Source: CBDCEG01 sp965215775
Lineage (GTDB): Bacteria; Pseudomonadota; Gammaproteobacteria; Cardiobacteriales; Ostreibacteriaceae
DNA: 33,239 nt
Assembly: GCA_965215775.1 (NCBI GenBank)
Contig: CBDCEG010000014.1
Coordinates: 1-33,239, forward strand
Reading direction: 5' to 3'
The notes below the pieces were generated by a model. It was not told where the DNA came from. It made no database searches and saw only the letters and a list, made by a program, of their open reading frames with translations. Below, piece by piece: positions 1-7,615 of this stretch (its first letter is position 1; each line of letters begins with the position of its first letter). Made by a program: the position numbers and the translations under genes.

Positions 1-2
1 AA

Positions 3-263
3 AAGCTTGATTATGCAAAGCTTATGGTGCATGAAAATTATACAAATAGTCAAATTCAAGAAATTTCTGGTGCAGGAAAATCAGCTGTTGCGCGTTGGAA
101 AAAACAATATATTGACGAATTAGGTGGGAAAACTCCAGATGGCAAAAGAGCGTTGACAGCTCAGCAGCAGGAGATTCAAGACCTTAGGAAACAGCTTTGG
201 AGGGCTAAAAGAGACAATGAAATTTTAAAAAAGGCTGCTGCCATTTTTATTCAAAAAAACTAA
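3..263 (+). CDS. IS3-family transposase OrfA (N-terminus outside window)
   Basis: This is the helix-turn-helix DNA-binding protein of the IS3-family element. The first 14 codons, seen in copy 2 from 28815, are missing here because the window begins inside the gene. It has a basic HTH region (SQIQEISGAGKSAVARWKKQ) followed by a charged helix with a leucine-zipper-like pattern (QQQEIQDLRKQLWRAKRDNE), typical of OrfA oligomerisation. The 3' end carries the heptamer A AAA AAC at 254-260 in the correct frame for -1 ribosomal slippage into orfB, giving the OrfAB fusion transposase. Confidence 0.93.
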   Translation, partial: KLDYAKLMVHENYTNSQIQEISGAGKSAVARWKKQYIDELGGKTPDGKRALTAQQQEIQDLRKQLWRAKRDNEILKKAAAIFIQKN

Positions 264-277
264 AAACTGAAGTTATT

Positions 278-1129
278 ATGAAAATAAAAATGGCAAATAA
301 AAATTACTCAATAACTGAATTATGCACTGCTTATGGGGTTCCTAAAAATACATTTTATAAAAAGACTAACACTAGGAAAATTAATAGAAAATCTTCTGAA
401 ATAATATCTTTATTAAAGAAAATTTCTATAGAAACAAAACACAGTTATGGGAAAAGAAGAATGCAAAAAGAACTCCAACTTTACGGTATTAAGATTGGTA
501 TTTTTAAAGTAGCTTCATTGATGAAACTTGCTAATATTCAAGCAATTACACCAAGAAAAAAACACTATTACCCCAAAGAACGAGTGTCTAAAATTATTTC
601 TGATAATATTTTAAATAGAGAATTTAATCAAAAAACACCAAATACACATTGGGTTGGCGATATAACTTATATCCGAAATCATCAAGGCTGGAGCTATTTA
701 GCGACGGTTCTTGACCTTGCAACAAAAGAAATTGTGGGCTGGAGTTTGTCGCAAAAACCGAATGCAAAACTTGCAAAAAAAGCACTTCAAAACGCAATTA
801 GAAGAAAACATCCAGATACAAGCAAATTATTATTTCACTCAGATCGTGGCGTGCAATATACGTCTAATTTATTTGTTGATTTTTGTGTAAATTTGCATAT
901 AACAAAGAGTGTTAGCAGAAAAGGAAACTGTTGGGATAATGCTGTAATGGAAAGGTTTTTTAGGAGTCTAAAGTCTGAAAGATTAAATTATTTAAGTTTT
1001 AAAAGTCATCAAGAAGTTACTGAAGAAGTAGATAGTTATATATATTTTTATAATTATAAGAGGTTAAATTCCGCAATAAATTACATGACACCAAATGAAA
1101 AATTTAATAGAATGATAAATGTCGCTTAA
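278..1129 (+). CDS. IS3-family transposase OrfB (DDE integrase core)
   Basis: This is the catalytic part of the transposase, 283 residues. It carries an N-terminal HTH_21-like region (YGKRRMQKEL) and then an RNase H-like DDE core. The catalytic residues are visible as the first D in WVGDITYI, the second D in LFHSDRGVQYTS and the E in NAVMERFFRSLKSERL, with the family hallmark KGNCWDNA before the glutamate. The open frame continues upstream of the ATG to the slippage heptamer at the end of orfA, so the active enzyme is probably the OrfAB fusion. It is identical in protein sequence to the OrfB of copy 2. Confidence 0.96.
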   Translation: MKIKMANKNYSITELCTAYGVPKNTFYKKTNTRKINRKSSEIISLLKKISIETKHSYGKRRMQKELQLYGIKIGIFKVASLMKLANIQAITPRKKHYYPKERVSKIISDNILNREFNQKTPNTHWVGDITYIRNHQGWSYLATVLDLATKEIVGWSLSQKPNAKLAKKALQNAIRRKHPDTSKLLFHSDRGVQYTSNLFVDFCVNLHITKSVSRKGNCWDNAVMERFFRSLKSERLNYLSFKSHQEVTEEVDSYIYFYNYKRLNSAINYMTPNEKFNRMINVA

Positions 1130-1133
1130 AAAG

Positions 1134-1158
1134 TGTTCCATAAAATTAGACCATTACA
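1134..1158 (+). repeat. Right terminal inverted repeat of IS3 copy 1
   Basis: These 25 bases equal 29991-30015 of copy 2. Their reverse complement matches the left end of copy 2 (28751-28775) at 18 to 20 of 25 positions, sharing TGGT, TTTTATGG and the terminal TG/CA. The left partner of copy 1 is outside the window. Confidence 0.85.
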
Positions 1159-1490
1159 AATACTTGTGATCCAAACCAGTGGTCAGGATGGTTGTGCGAT
1201 AATAAAACTTGAACCAAAGGTTTGTTTAAAGTCTTTATATATTCTTTAAGCTTCGTTGCAGAACTTAGGGTGAATTGTGCATCAATAAGCCTTAATTCAT
1301 TTTCAGTTTCAATTATGTGTGAATTTGAAATTCCATGATAGGTATGAATTTTTATATCATTAGATTTAACTATTGTTATGTTATCAGCTATTTTTTTGCT
1401 AATAAGTATTTGCCTTTCTTTGGCAAAAGTACTTGAAATAAACATAGTTAGAACTATCAAAAGTTGTTTTGTTTTTATTTTGGTAAACAT
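1159..1490 (-). pseudogene. Metallo-beta-lactamase-fold hydrolase, truncated by IS3
   Basis: The first about 110 codons of an exported MBL-fold enzyme are present. Residues 1-23 form a signal peptide (basic start, hydrophobic core, FA-K junction). ELRLIDAQF at 65-73 is the usual strand before the metal site, and HNHPDH at 99-104 is the HxHxDH zinc motif. The frame then runs into the IS at 1158 and stops at 1146, so the later metal ligands are lost or lie beyond the left edge of the window. The gene diverges from the LysR gene starting at 1596, a layout typical of a regulator and its target. Subclass B3 or a broader hydrolase is possible; the substrate cannot be told. Confidence 0.85.
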
Positions 1491-1595
1491 TTTATCCTCA
1501 TTTAGGTTATTGAAATAATATTACAAAATGATTATAGTTGAAATTAATTAAAAAGATTAGTAGGATAATAGTAGATAAATAATTCGGAATATCAT
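1491..1595. promoter_or_regulatory. Divergent promoter region between the MBL-fold gene and the LysR gene
   Basis: This 105-base A/T-rich intergenic stretch separates two divergently transcribed genes. LysR-type regulators commonly bind such a region to control both directions. I do not see an unambiguous T-N11-A palindrome or a strong -35/-10 pair, so the call rests on arrangement only. Confidence 0.4.
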
Positions 1596-2486
1596 ATGAA
1601 TATAGACAGGAAACAGTTAAGTCATTTAAAAAGATTAGTTATATTTTCCACTGTTATTGAGCAAGGTAGCTTTGCTGGTGCTGGAAAAATATTAGGAATT
1701 AGTGCATCAAGTGTAAGTGAACATATTGCTTTGCTTGAAATTGGGATTGGTTCAAGATTAATCCACCGCACCACAAGAAGTTTGAGCTTAACCTCAGATG
1801 GCAAGAAAATTTATTCAGAAGCTAAAAATATAGATACCTCGCTTAAAAACATTTTATCACTTGCTGAGTCGGATCAAATATGTGGAGATATAAGAATATC
1901 AATTAGCCATGATATGGCTTTGGATTGGCTAAATCCTTTATTAGAAAAGTTCTTAATGAAGTATCCTCAAATAAGTTTTGATTTGAAGATATCAGATTTC
2001 TCAGTGAACCTTATTACTGAACAGATTGACTTGGCAATAAGAGTGAGTGCATCATTAAATGAATCTCTTATTGCGAGACCTATTTTTAGTGATAAATTAA
2101 AAATATTTGCAGGAAAAGAATATATAAAAGAAAACGGAACTCCTAAAAATATTAATGATTTGAGAAATTCTACATGGATAATTTTACCTCAGCTAGGAAG
2201 TGAAAATAAAGTTACAATAATAGATAAAAGCAAGCAGATAACATTTGTTCCAAAACATTATCATACTTGCAACTCACCGCAAGTCGTTATAGATATGGTA
2301 AAGCGTAATATGGGGCTAACACTTCTTTTACCGAAGGTTAGTGTGAAAGGAATAGGTAATAAATTAAAATTAATAATGCCATCGATTCACAGCTCATCAT
2401 TTACATTTTCAATAGTTTATCAATCACGCAGACAGCTTCCATTAAGAGTAAGACTGTTTTTAGAGTTTTTACATGAAAATAAATAA
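1596..2486 (+). CDS. LysR-family transcriptional regulator
   Basis: The length, 296 residues, is standard for a full-length LysR regulator. Residues about 5-64 form the winged HTH: the first helix runs through LKRLVIFSTVIEQGSFAGAG, the recognition region is ISASSVSEHIALLE, and the wing RLIHRTTRSLSLTSDG matches the family. The rest is the periplasmic-binding-protein-like effector domain, starting with GDIRISISHDMALDWLNP. It belongs to the branch whose members end HTH with HRTTR.LSLT and often control a divergent enzyme gene. Here that target would be the MBL-fold gene, which is disrupted by the IS3, so the regulator may have lost its main target. The ligand is unknown. Confidence 0.93.
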   Translation: MNIDRKQLSHLKRLVIFSTVIEQGSFAGAGKILGISASSVSEHIALLEIGIGSRLIHRTTRSLSLTSDGKKIYSEAKNIDTSLKNILSLAESDQICGDIRISISHDMALDWLNPLLEKFLMKYPQISFDLKISDFSVNLITEQIDLAIRVSASLNESLIARPIFSDKLKIFAGKEYIKENGTPKNINDLRNSTWIILPQLGSENKVTIIDKSKQITFVPKHYHTCNSPQVVIDMVKRNMGLTLLLPKVSVKGIGNKLKLIMPSIHSSSFTFSIVYQSRRQLPLRVRLFLEFLHENK

Positions 2487-2563
2487 ATTAACAACTCTTA
2501 ATTAGATTATAATATTCCAATATTATTGAAATTAATTTTAACTAACGAAAATGCAGGCAAAGT

Positions 2564-3943
2564 ATGAAAAACACAATATTTAACAGAGAGCTAATAGACA
2601 AATACGCAACTCAAGGACCAAGATATACTTCTTACCCAACGGCTGTTCAGTTTGATGCTAACTTTACTTGTGAAACTCAAGAACAAACTATTAAATTAAG
2701 TAATGAAGAGGGGAAAGAAGTATCTCTTTATGTGCATATTCCTTTCTGTCAAACAGTTTGTTATTATTGTGCGTGCAACAAAATAATCACTAAAAATACC
2801 AAACATGCTAATTTATATTTAAATTACTTGGAAAAAGAAATAAAAATGCAAGCGAGCTTAGTTGATGATAAAAGAAAAGTAACCCAACTTCACTGGGGTG
2901 GCGGAACTCCAACCTTTTTAAGTTTGGCGGAACAGTGGGAATTGACAAATATGTTACGAGAAAATTTCAACTTTGTTGGCGATGATGAAGGTGAATTTTC
3001 TATAGAAATTGACCCGCGAACAATTGATAAAAAAGGTATTTCAGAACTTAGGAAAATGGGTTTTAATAGATTATCTTTTGGAATTCAAGATTTTAACAAA
3101 AAAGTTCAAGTTGCAACAAACCGTATTCAAAGTTATGAAGATACTAAAATAGTAATTGATGAGGGTAGAAAACAAGGATTTCATTCAATTTCTGTTGATT
3201 TGATTTATGGACTACCACTTCAAACAGTTGCTACTTTTGAGAAAACAATCGACCAAATTATTGAACTATCTCCAGATAGGATTGCGGTTTTTAATTATGC
3301 TCACCTGCCGCATTTATTCAAAACTCAAAAACAAATTATAGAAAGCCAGCTTCCAAGCAGTGAAGAAAAGCTGAAATTGTTAGAAATGTCTATTAATAAA
3401 CTGGTTGATTCAGGTTATGTTTTTATTGGTTTAGATCACTTTGCAAAACCTGAAGATTCACTTGTTAAACATCAAAATGATGGAACCTTATATAGAAATT
3501 TTCAAGGTTATTCAACTTTTTCAAACTGCGATATGCTTGGTTTTGGAGCTAGCTCAATTTCAATGGTTGCAAATACATATTCGCAAAATGAAAAAAATAA
3601 AGATGCTTATTATGAAATTTTGGACGCTAATAAATTAACAACAGTTCGTGGAGTAACTTTAACCGATGATGATATTATTAGACGGAAAGTTATCACTGAA
3701 ATTATGTGTAATATGAAACTTGATTTGAATGCAATTTCAAAACAGTTTGACATTAATGCCAAAGAATATTTTGCAAAAGAGCTTCAAGAATTACAAAAAT
3801 TAGCTGATGATGGACTGATTGAGTTTACAGAAAAGGGCTTGGTTGTCGCTCCTCCTGGAAGACTACTTATCAGAAATATATGTATGATTTTTGATATCTA
3901 CCTTAAAAAAACTACAGGACAATCATTTTCTAAGGTTATATAA
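2564..3943 (+). CDS. hemN: Oxygen-independent coproporphyrinogen III oxidase HemN
   Basis: This is a radical SAM enzyme that decarboxylates coproporphyrinogen III to protoporphyrinogen IX in haem synthesis without oxygen. At 459 residues it is full length. The 4Fe-4S/SAM motif is C62-x3-C66-x2-C69-x-C71 (FCQTVCYYCAC), the extended CxxxCxxCxC form that separates true HemN from HemW-like proteins. The N-terminal GPRYTSYPTA and HWGGGTPTFL also fit HemN. The C-terminal HemN domain includes FGASSIS and ends near RNICMIFD. The gene stands alone between the LysR gene and the convergent tsaB. I looked for an FNR-type TTGAT-N4-ATCAA box upstream and did not find a clear one. Confidence 0.95.
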   Translation: MKNTIFNRELIDKYATQGPRYTSYPTAVQFDANFTCETQEQTIKLSNEEGKEVSLYVHIPFCQTVCYYCACNKIITKNTKHANLYLNYLEKEIKMQASLVDDKRKVTQLHWGGGTPTFLSLAEQWELTNMLRENFNFVGDDEGEFSIEIDPRTIDKKGISELRKMGFNRLSFGIQDFNKKVQVATNRIQSYEDTKIVIDEGRKQGFHSISVDLIYGLPLQTVATFEKTIDQIIELSPDRIAVFNYAHLPHLFKTQKQIIESQLPSSEEKLKLLEMSINKLVDSGYVFIGLDHFAKPEDSLVKHQNDGTLYRNFQGYSTFSNCDMLGFGASSISMVANTYSQNEKNKDAYYEILDANKLTTVRGVTLTDDDIIRRKVITEIMCNMKLDLNAISKQFDINAKEYFAKELQELQKLADDGLIEFTEKGLVVAPPGRLLIRNICMIFDIYLKKTTGQSFSKVI

Positions 3944-3999
3944 CTATTTATTAGGTCAAAGCGATTTTAGATACTTAACAATAAAAAAGCCCCTTAAAC

Positions 4000-4677
4000 T
4001 TAGACAATTTTATTGCGTAGATAAACTGGCTTAAACTCAGAAGATGAAAACTTATTTTCTGTAAATTGTTTGGCAAGATAAGCTATATTTTTTGCAAGAG
4101 GGAACTCTAGTTCTGATAGATTTGCTCCTTTTTCAATTAACTCATTTCTATACTCTGTAACCCCAGTTCCAACAAAGATAGAATTATCAATATCTAGTTT
4201 ATTAAGATTAGTTAGGGTTTCTTTACCAATTATCTCTGGAAATCCGTTGTTATTTTTATACTTTCCATAATAAAGCTCTCCCATTCGTGCATCAATTATT
4301 GCCGTAACTTCAATGGCTTGGCTGTTATTTTGCATTTCATCAAAAGCAAGGGCCGCAAGTGGAGATATTCCTGCAATCATAATATTTTGCCCGTAGGCAA
4401 GTCCTTTGGCAACACCAACACCAATTCTAACTCCTGTAAATGAACCAGGTCCCTGTGAACAGGCAATTAAATCTATACTTTGCATCGTTAAATTGGCCTC
4501 TATCAATGCTTCTTCAATCATTGGTAATAGCTCTTTGCTGTGGCTACGGTCTTTATAAATAACTTTTTCAGTTAATATTTGTTTGTTATTTTTTTCACTT
4601 AGAATTGCAATTGAGCAAATATTTGTGCAGGTTTCTATTGCTAGAATGTTATTGGTTTTTGCATTAGTTTTTGTCAT
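4000..4677 (-). CDS. tsaB: tRNA threonylcarbamoyladenosine biosynthesis protein TsaB
   Basis: TsaB is the catalytically inactive partner that dimerises with TsaD, and with TsaE, in t6A37 modification of tRNAs reading ANN codons. The 225-residue length is typical. The ASKHA nucleotide-fold start ILAIETCTN and the strongly conserved SQGPGSFTGVRIGVGVAKGL stretch are both present. The start codon overlaps the stop of the upstream helicase gene by four bases (ATGA on the minus strand at 4674-4677), indicating translational coupling. The yoaA-tsaB order is also that of E. coli. It is convergent with hemN. Confidence 0.95.
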   Translation of the reverse strand: MTKTNAKTNNILAIETCTNICSIAILSEKNNKQILTEKVIYKDRSHSKELLPMIEEALIEANLTMQSIDLIACSQGPGSFTGVRIGVGVAKGLAYGQNIMIAGISPLAALAFDEMQNNSQAIEVTAIIDARMGELYYGKYKNNNGFPEIIGKETLTNLNKLDIDNSIFVGTGVTEYRNELIEKGANLSELEFPLAKNIAYLAKQFTENKFSSSEFKPVYLRNKIV

Positions 4678-6632
4678 ATTTCTTTTATAAAATCAAATAA
4701 TTCATTCAAATTCATTTGTTTAGAATTTGGTAAAGAGTTAATAAGTTGTTTACCATAAAATTTTGTTTTTAAACGACTATCGCCCAAAACCAAAATTCCT
4801 TTGTCTGTTTTACTTCTGATAAGTCTTCCAACCCCTTGTTTTAACAATGTTGTTGCATGTGGAATAAAGCAATGTGCAAATGAGTTTTTTCCTTGTCTTT
4901 CAAAATACTTCATTTGCTCACTTATTATTGGGTCTTTTGGAGACGGGAACGGAATTTTATCAATAATCACACAAGATAGTTTTTCTCCTTGAACATCAAC
5001 ACCTTCCCAAAAACTAACAGTTCCTAATAAAATAGCATTCTCAGACTTTATAAAGCTATCAATTAATTGTGCTTTGGGTAAATCTCCTTGAACAAATAAA
5101 TTAAATTCTGACCCTTCTAACAAATCTGCAGCTAAATTAAGAGCTTTATAACTGGTGAAAAGTATAAAAGTTCTACCTTTGATAGCTTTTATTATTGGTT
5201 TAACTTCTTCTATCAATTGGTTAGTAAAGTCATCTTGTCTTGGATCTGGTAGGTTTTCTAAAATATGATAAGCAGAGTTATTCTCATAGTCAAAAGGAGA
5301 TGCTGCATTGAGAGTTTTTATATCATCGGAAAGACCAAGCTCTTGTTTGTAGTAAGAAAAATCACCATTAACAGTTAGTGTTGCTGAAACAAAAATCCAA
5401 CTGTCAGAATAGCAATCCATAATTTCTTGAAATCTATTGCCTAAATGAACAGGTGTTTTGCTTGCGTTAAAGTATTTATCAGACCAGTAAAAAAGTGCAA
5501 CAGATTGTTCCAAAGTTTCCTTTGCATTGCTTTGGAATATTGTTTTAATTTTATTACTTAAAATTATTGCTCTTTCATTTATATTTTCCAACTCTTGGTC
5601 TTTTTTAGATAGTTCTTCAAGTTTATCTAAAATAGATTTAAAGGCTTTCATTAGATTTTTAAAAGCAGTATAAGTTTTTTTCTTAGTTTTTATTTTAGAT
5701 AATAAAATTTGCCCACTATCATCAAACATATTTGTAGCAAGTTTTTCTGGTAGTTTTATAAATTTATCAAGCTCTTTGGTAAAATCATCAGTTTGCTTTA
5801 ATGCTGAAAGTAAAGTTCCATCATTTTTAATTATTCCAGACTCTTGATATGCTTTTTTGGTATCTCTGGCTAGCTCACTTAACTGGTTTGAAGATATTTG
5901 CTCAGCAAAAGCTGATGATGCAACTTTGGCAAGATGATGGGCTTCATCAATTATTAAAACTTCAACATCAGGTAATATTTCTGCAAAACCAGTTTCCTTT
6001 AAAACAATATCAGCCATTAACAAAGAATGATTAACAATAACTATCTCTGATTTTTTTGCTTTTTCTCTAGCTTTTTGTAAAAAACATTTTTTAAAATAAT
6101 CACATTCAGAGCCAAGGCAATTATCAGTATTTGAAGTTATTCCCTTTAGAAGACCAGCGTCACTATCATCAAAAACACTAACTTCAGATAAATCACCTGA
6201 ATTTGTTTTTTCTAACCAGTCATTTATACTATTTATTTTCCTAAGTTGCTTAGCAGTAAGCTTAAATCCAGCACTAGATAGGTTGAAAAATCTCTCGTGG
6301 CATAAGTAATTAGAACGACCTTTTAATAAACAACTTGATAATTTTCTATTTAGAACTTTTTCAACTGTTGGTATGTCTTTGAAAAAAATTTGATCTTGTA
6401 AATGTTTTGTTGCTGTTGAAACAAAGGTATGTTTTTTTTGTTGCATTGCTGGAAGTAGGTATGAAAAAGTCTTTCCAATCCCAGTTCCAGCTTCTGCAAT
6501 CAAATGTTGCTTATCTGTAATTGCTTGGTTAATTGCATTTGATAGCTCAACTTGACCTTCGCGTAGCTCAAAATGAGAAAGGGCGTCAGATAAACTACCG
6601 CCCTTTAAAAATAGATTTTTTACTTCCTTCAA
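4674..6632 (-). CDS. yoaA: DinG/XPD-family ATP-dependent helicase YoaA
   Basis: This is a superfamily 2 iron-sulphur DNA helicase, 652 residues, close to the usual YoaA size. Walker A is AEAGTGIGKT at 46-55 and the DEAH box is at 229-232 (LIIDEAHHLA). Between them lie cysteines at 111, 172, 177 and 183 (with one more at 101), which fit the 4Fe-4S cluster of DinG/XPD helicases. The C-terminal helicase half contains VSATLT, a GTVSFWEGVDVQG motif V region and QGVGRLIRS motif VI. E. coli YoaA works with the clamp-loader subunit chi in repair of stalled forks. Coupling to tsaB and the order support YoaA over DinG. Confidence 0.92.
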   Translation of the reverse strand: MKEVKNLFLKGGSLSDALSHFELREGQVELSNAINQAITDKQHLIAEAGTGIGKTFSYLLPAMQQKKHTFVSTATKHLQDQIFFKDIPTVEKVLNRKLSSCLLKGRSNYLCHERFFNLSSAGFKLTAKQLRKINSINDWLEKTNSGDLSEVSVFDDSDAGLLKGITSNTDNCLGSECDYFKKCFLQKAREKAKKSEIVIVNHSLLMADIVLKETGFAEILPDVEVLIIDEAHHLAKVASSAFAEQISSNQLSELARDTKKAYQESGIIKNDGTLLSALKQTDDFTKELDKFIKLPEKLATNMFDDSGQILLSKIKTKKKTYTAFKNLMKAFKSILDKLEELSKKDQELENINERAIILSNKIKTIFQSNAKETLEQSVALFYWSDKYFNASKTPVHLGNRFQEIMDCYSDSWIFVSATLTVNGDFSYYKQELGLSDDIKTLNAASPFDYENNSAYHILENLPDPRQDDFTNQLIEEVKPIIKAIKGRTFILFTSYKALNLAADLLEGSEFNLFVQGDLPKAQLIDSFIKSENAILLGTVSFWEGVDVQGEKLSCVIIDKIPFPSPKDPIISEQMKYFERQGKNSFAHCFIPHATTLLKQGVGRLIRSKTDKGILVLGDSRLKTKFYGKQLINSLPNSKQMNLNELFDFIKEI

Positions 6633-6695
6633 TTTATTTTTTGTTTTATATATTTTATAAATTATTCTTTGTGAAATTTATAACTTAATAGTTTT

Positions 6696-7583
6696 TTAGA
6701 ATGAAGCAGCTTTTTTAGCAGCAGATGCAGCTGCAGTATTTTGTCCTAGCTGTTTTCTAACAACTGATAAAAAATTCCAAATCTTTTTTGAAAGAGATTT
6801 GCTTTTCGAATAAGCAGCTGCCTTCGAAGCAAATGATTCTGCTTGTTTATAGTTTTCTTGAGCTTTTTTTATTTTAGCAATATTAAATAAAATACCTGAG
6901 TTTCTTGGTTCAATTCTATTTGCTCTTTCCATTGAGGCAGAAGCGGCTGACAAATTTCCAGCTTTTATATGTTTTTGTGTTTCTGCGTATAAAGTGCTAA
7001 TTGCTGGTGTATCATTTTTATTTGCTTTTGTAGCATTATTCACTTTAGTTTCAGCTGTTGCTACAGTTTTGTTGGCTTCAGTTTTTACACGATTAGTTGT
7101 ATTGGTTGCAGTGTCTTTTACTGATGTTTTAGCTTTAGTAACATTATCAGATACGGTTGTTTTTATACCATTCTCTACTTTGTTTGCCGCTGATTTGGCA
7201 TTCTCTTTTGTACTACTAACAGCTTCGGCTCCAGGTCTAAGAATTGCCTCTGCACTTTTAACTTTACCTTTTTTTAAAGTATCAGCCAAACTTCCTGAAG
7301 CATCCTTAACAGTTTTGTCAGAGCTTTTATTTGCTTTTTCAATGGCTTCTGTTACTCCTGAAGGAGTGTTGTCAGAGTATGGGTCAGTTGATGAACTATT
7401 TATAACAGCTGGAGCTTTTGTTCCATTCCCATTTCTAGCAACTACTTTACTTTGACCAGTGCTATTATTAGTATCTGAATAAACAGGAACATTACCTTGG
7501 TTATCGCTATATAAAAGACTATTACAACCAGTTAATAGTAATAGAGATGATGCTAAAAGTTTTGAAATTTGATTTGTTTTCAT
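6696..7583 (-). CDS. TPR outer-membrane lipoprotein, probable LpoP-type PBP1b activator
   Basis: This 295-residue lipoprotein has a signal peptide ending in lipobox L17-T18-G19-C20. It then has a long low-complexity segment (about 40-195) rich in Ala, Lys, Thr, Asn and Val with amphipathic K/A/T repeats. A C-terminal domain (about 196-295) holds TPR-like helices (AASASMERANRIEPRNSGIL, YKQAESFASKAAAYSKS). Downstream in the same direction, 32 bases after the PBP1b gene, this is the known arrangement of LpoP, the TPR lipoprotein that activates PBP1b in Pseudomonas and relatives. Inference: the flexible segment spans the periplasm so the TPR domain can reach PBP1b through the peptidoglycan mesh. 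No glycine or asparagine follows the lipobox Cys in a way that would clearly signal inner-membrane retention (position +2 is Asn). Confidence 0.75.
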   Translation of the reverse strand: MKTNQISKLLASSLLLLTGCNSLLYSDNQGNVPVYSDTNNSTGQSKVVARNGNGTKAPAVINSSSTDPYSDNTPSGVTEAIEKANKSSDKTVKDASGSLADTLKKGKVKSAEAILRPGAEAVSSTKENAKSAANKVENGIKTTVSDNVTKAKTSVKDTATNTTNRVKTEANKTVATAETKVNNATKANKNDTPAISTLYAETQKHIKAGNLSAASASMERANRIEPRNSGILFNIAKIKKAQENYKQAESFASKAAAYSKSKSLSKKIWNFLSVVRKQLGQNTAAASAAKKAASF

Positions 7584-7615
7584 TTTATAAATACCTTGTT
7601 TTTAGGGTTTAAAGA

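Larger units (their letters stand above)
1..1158 (+). mobile_element. IS3-family insertion sequence, copy 1 (left end outside window)
   Basis: Base 1 corresponds to base 28858 of the complete copy at 28751-30015, so about 107 bases of the left end lie outside the window. The remaining 1158 bases look identical to copy 2 when read side by side, and both encoded proteins are identical. The right end is fixed at 1158 by comparison with copy 2, whose terminal inverted repeats and target duplication are visible. The element interrupts a minus-strand metallo-beta-lactamase-fold gene whose 5' part begins at 1490. The base triplet after the element is AAT, but its target-duplication partner cannot be checked. 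Confidence 0.95.

Noticed and set aside
3441..3638. ORFs in other frames within hemN, tamB, vgrG and the effector genes
   Set aside because: Each lies wholly within a well-supported gene, has low-complexity translation and no ribosome-binding site.
6994..7455. 153-codon plus-strand ORF opposite the lipoprotein gene
   Set aside because: It is a shadow frame produced by the repetitive A/K/T/V codons of the lpoP-like gene; no start signal.
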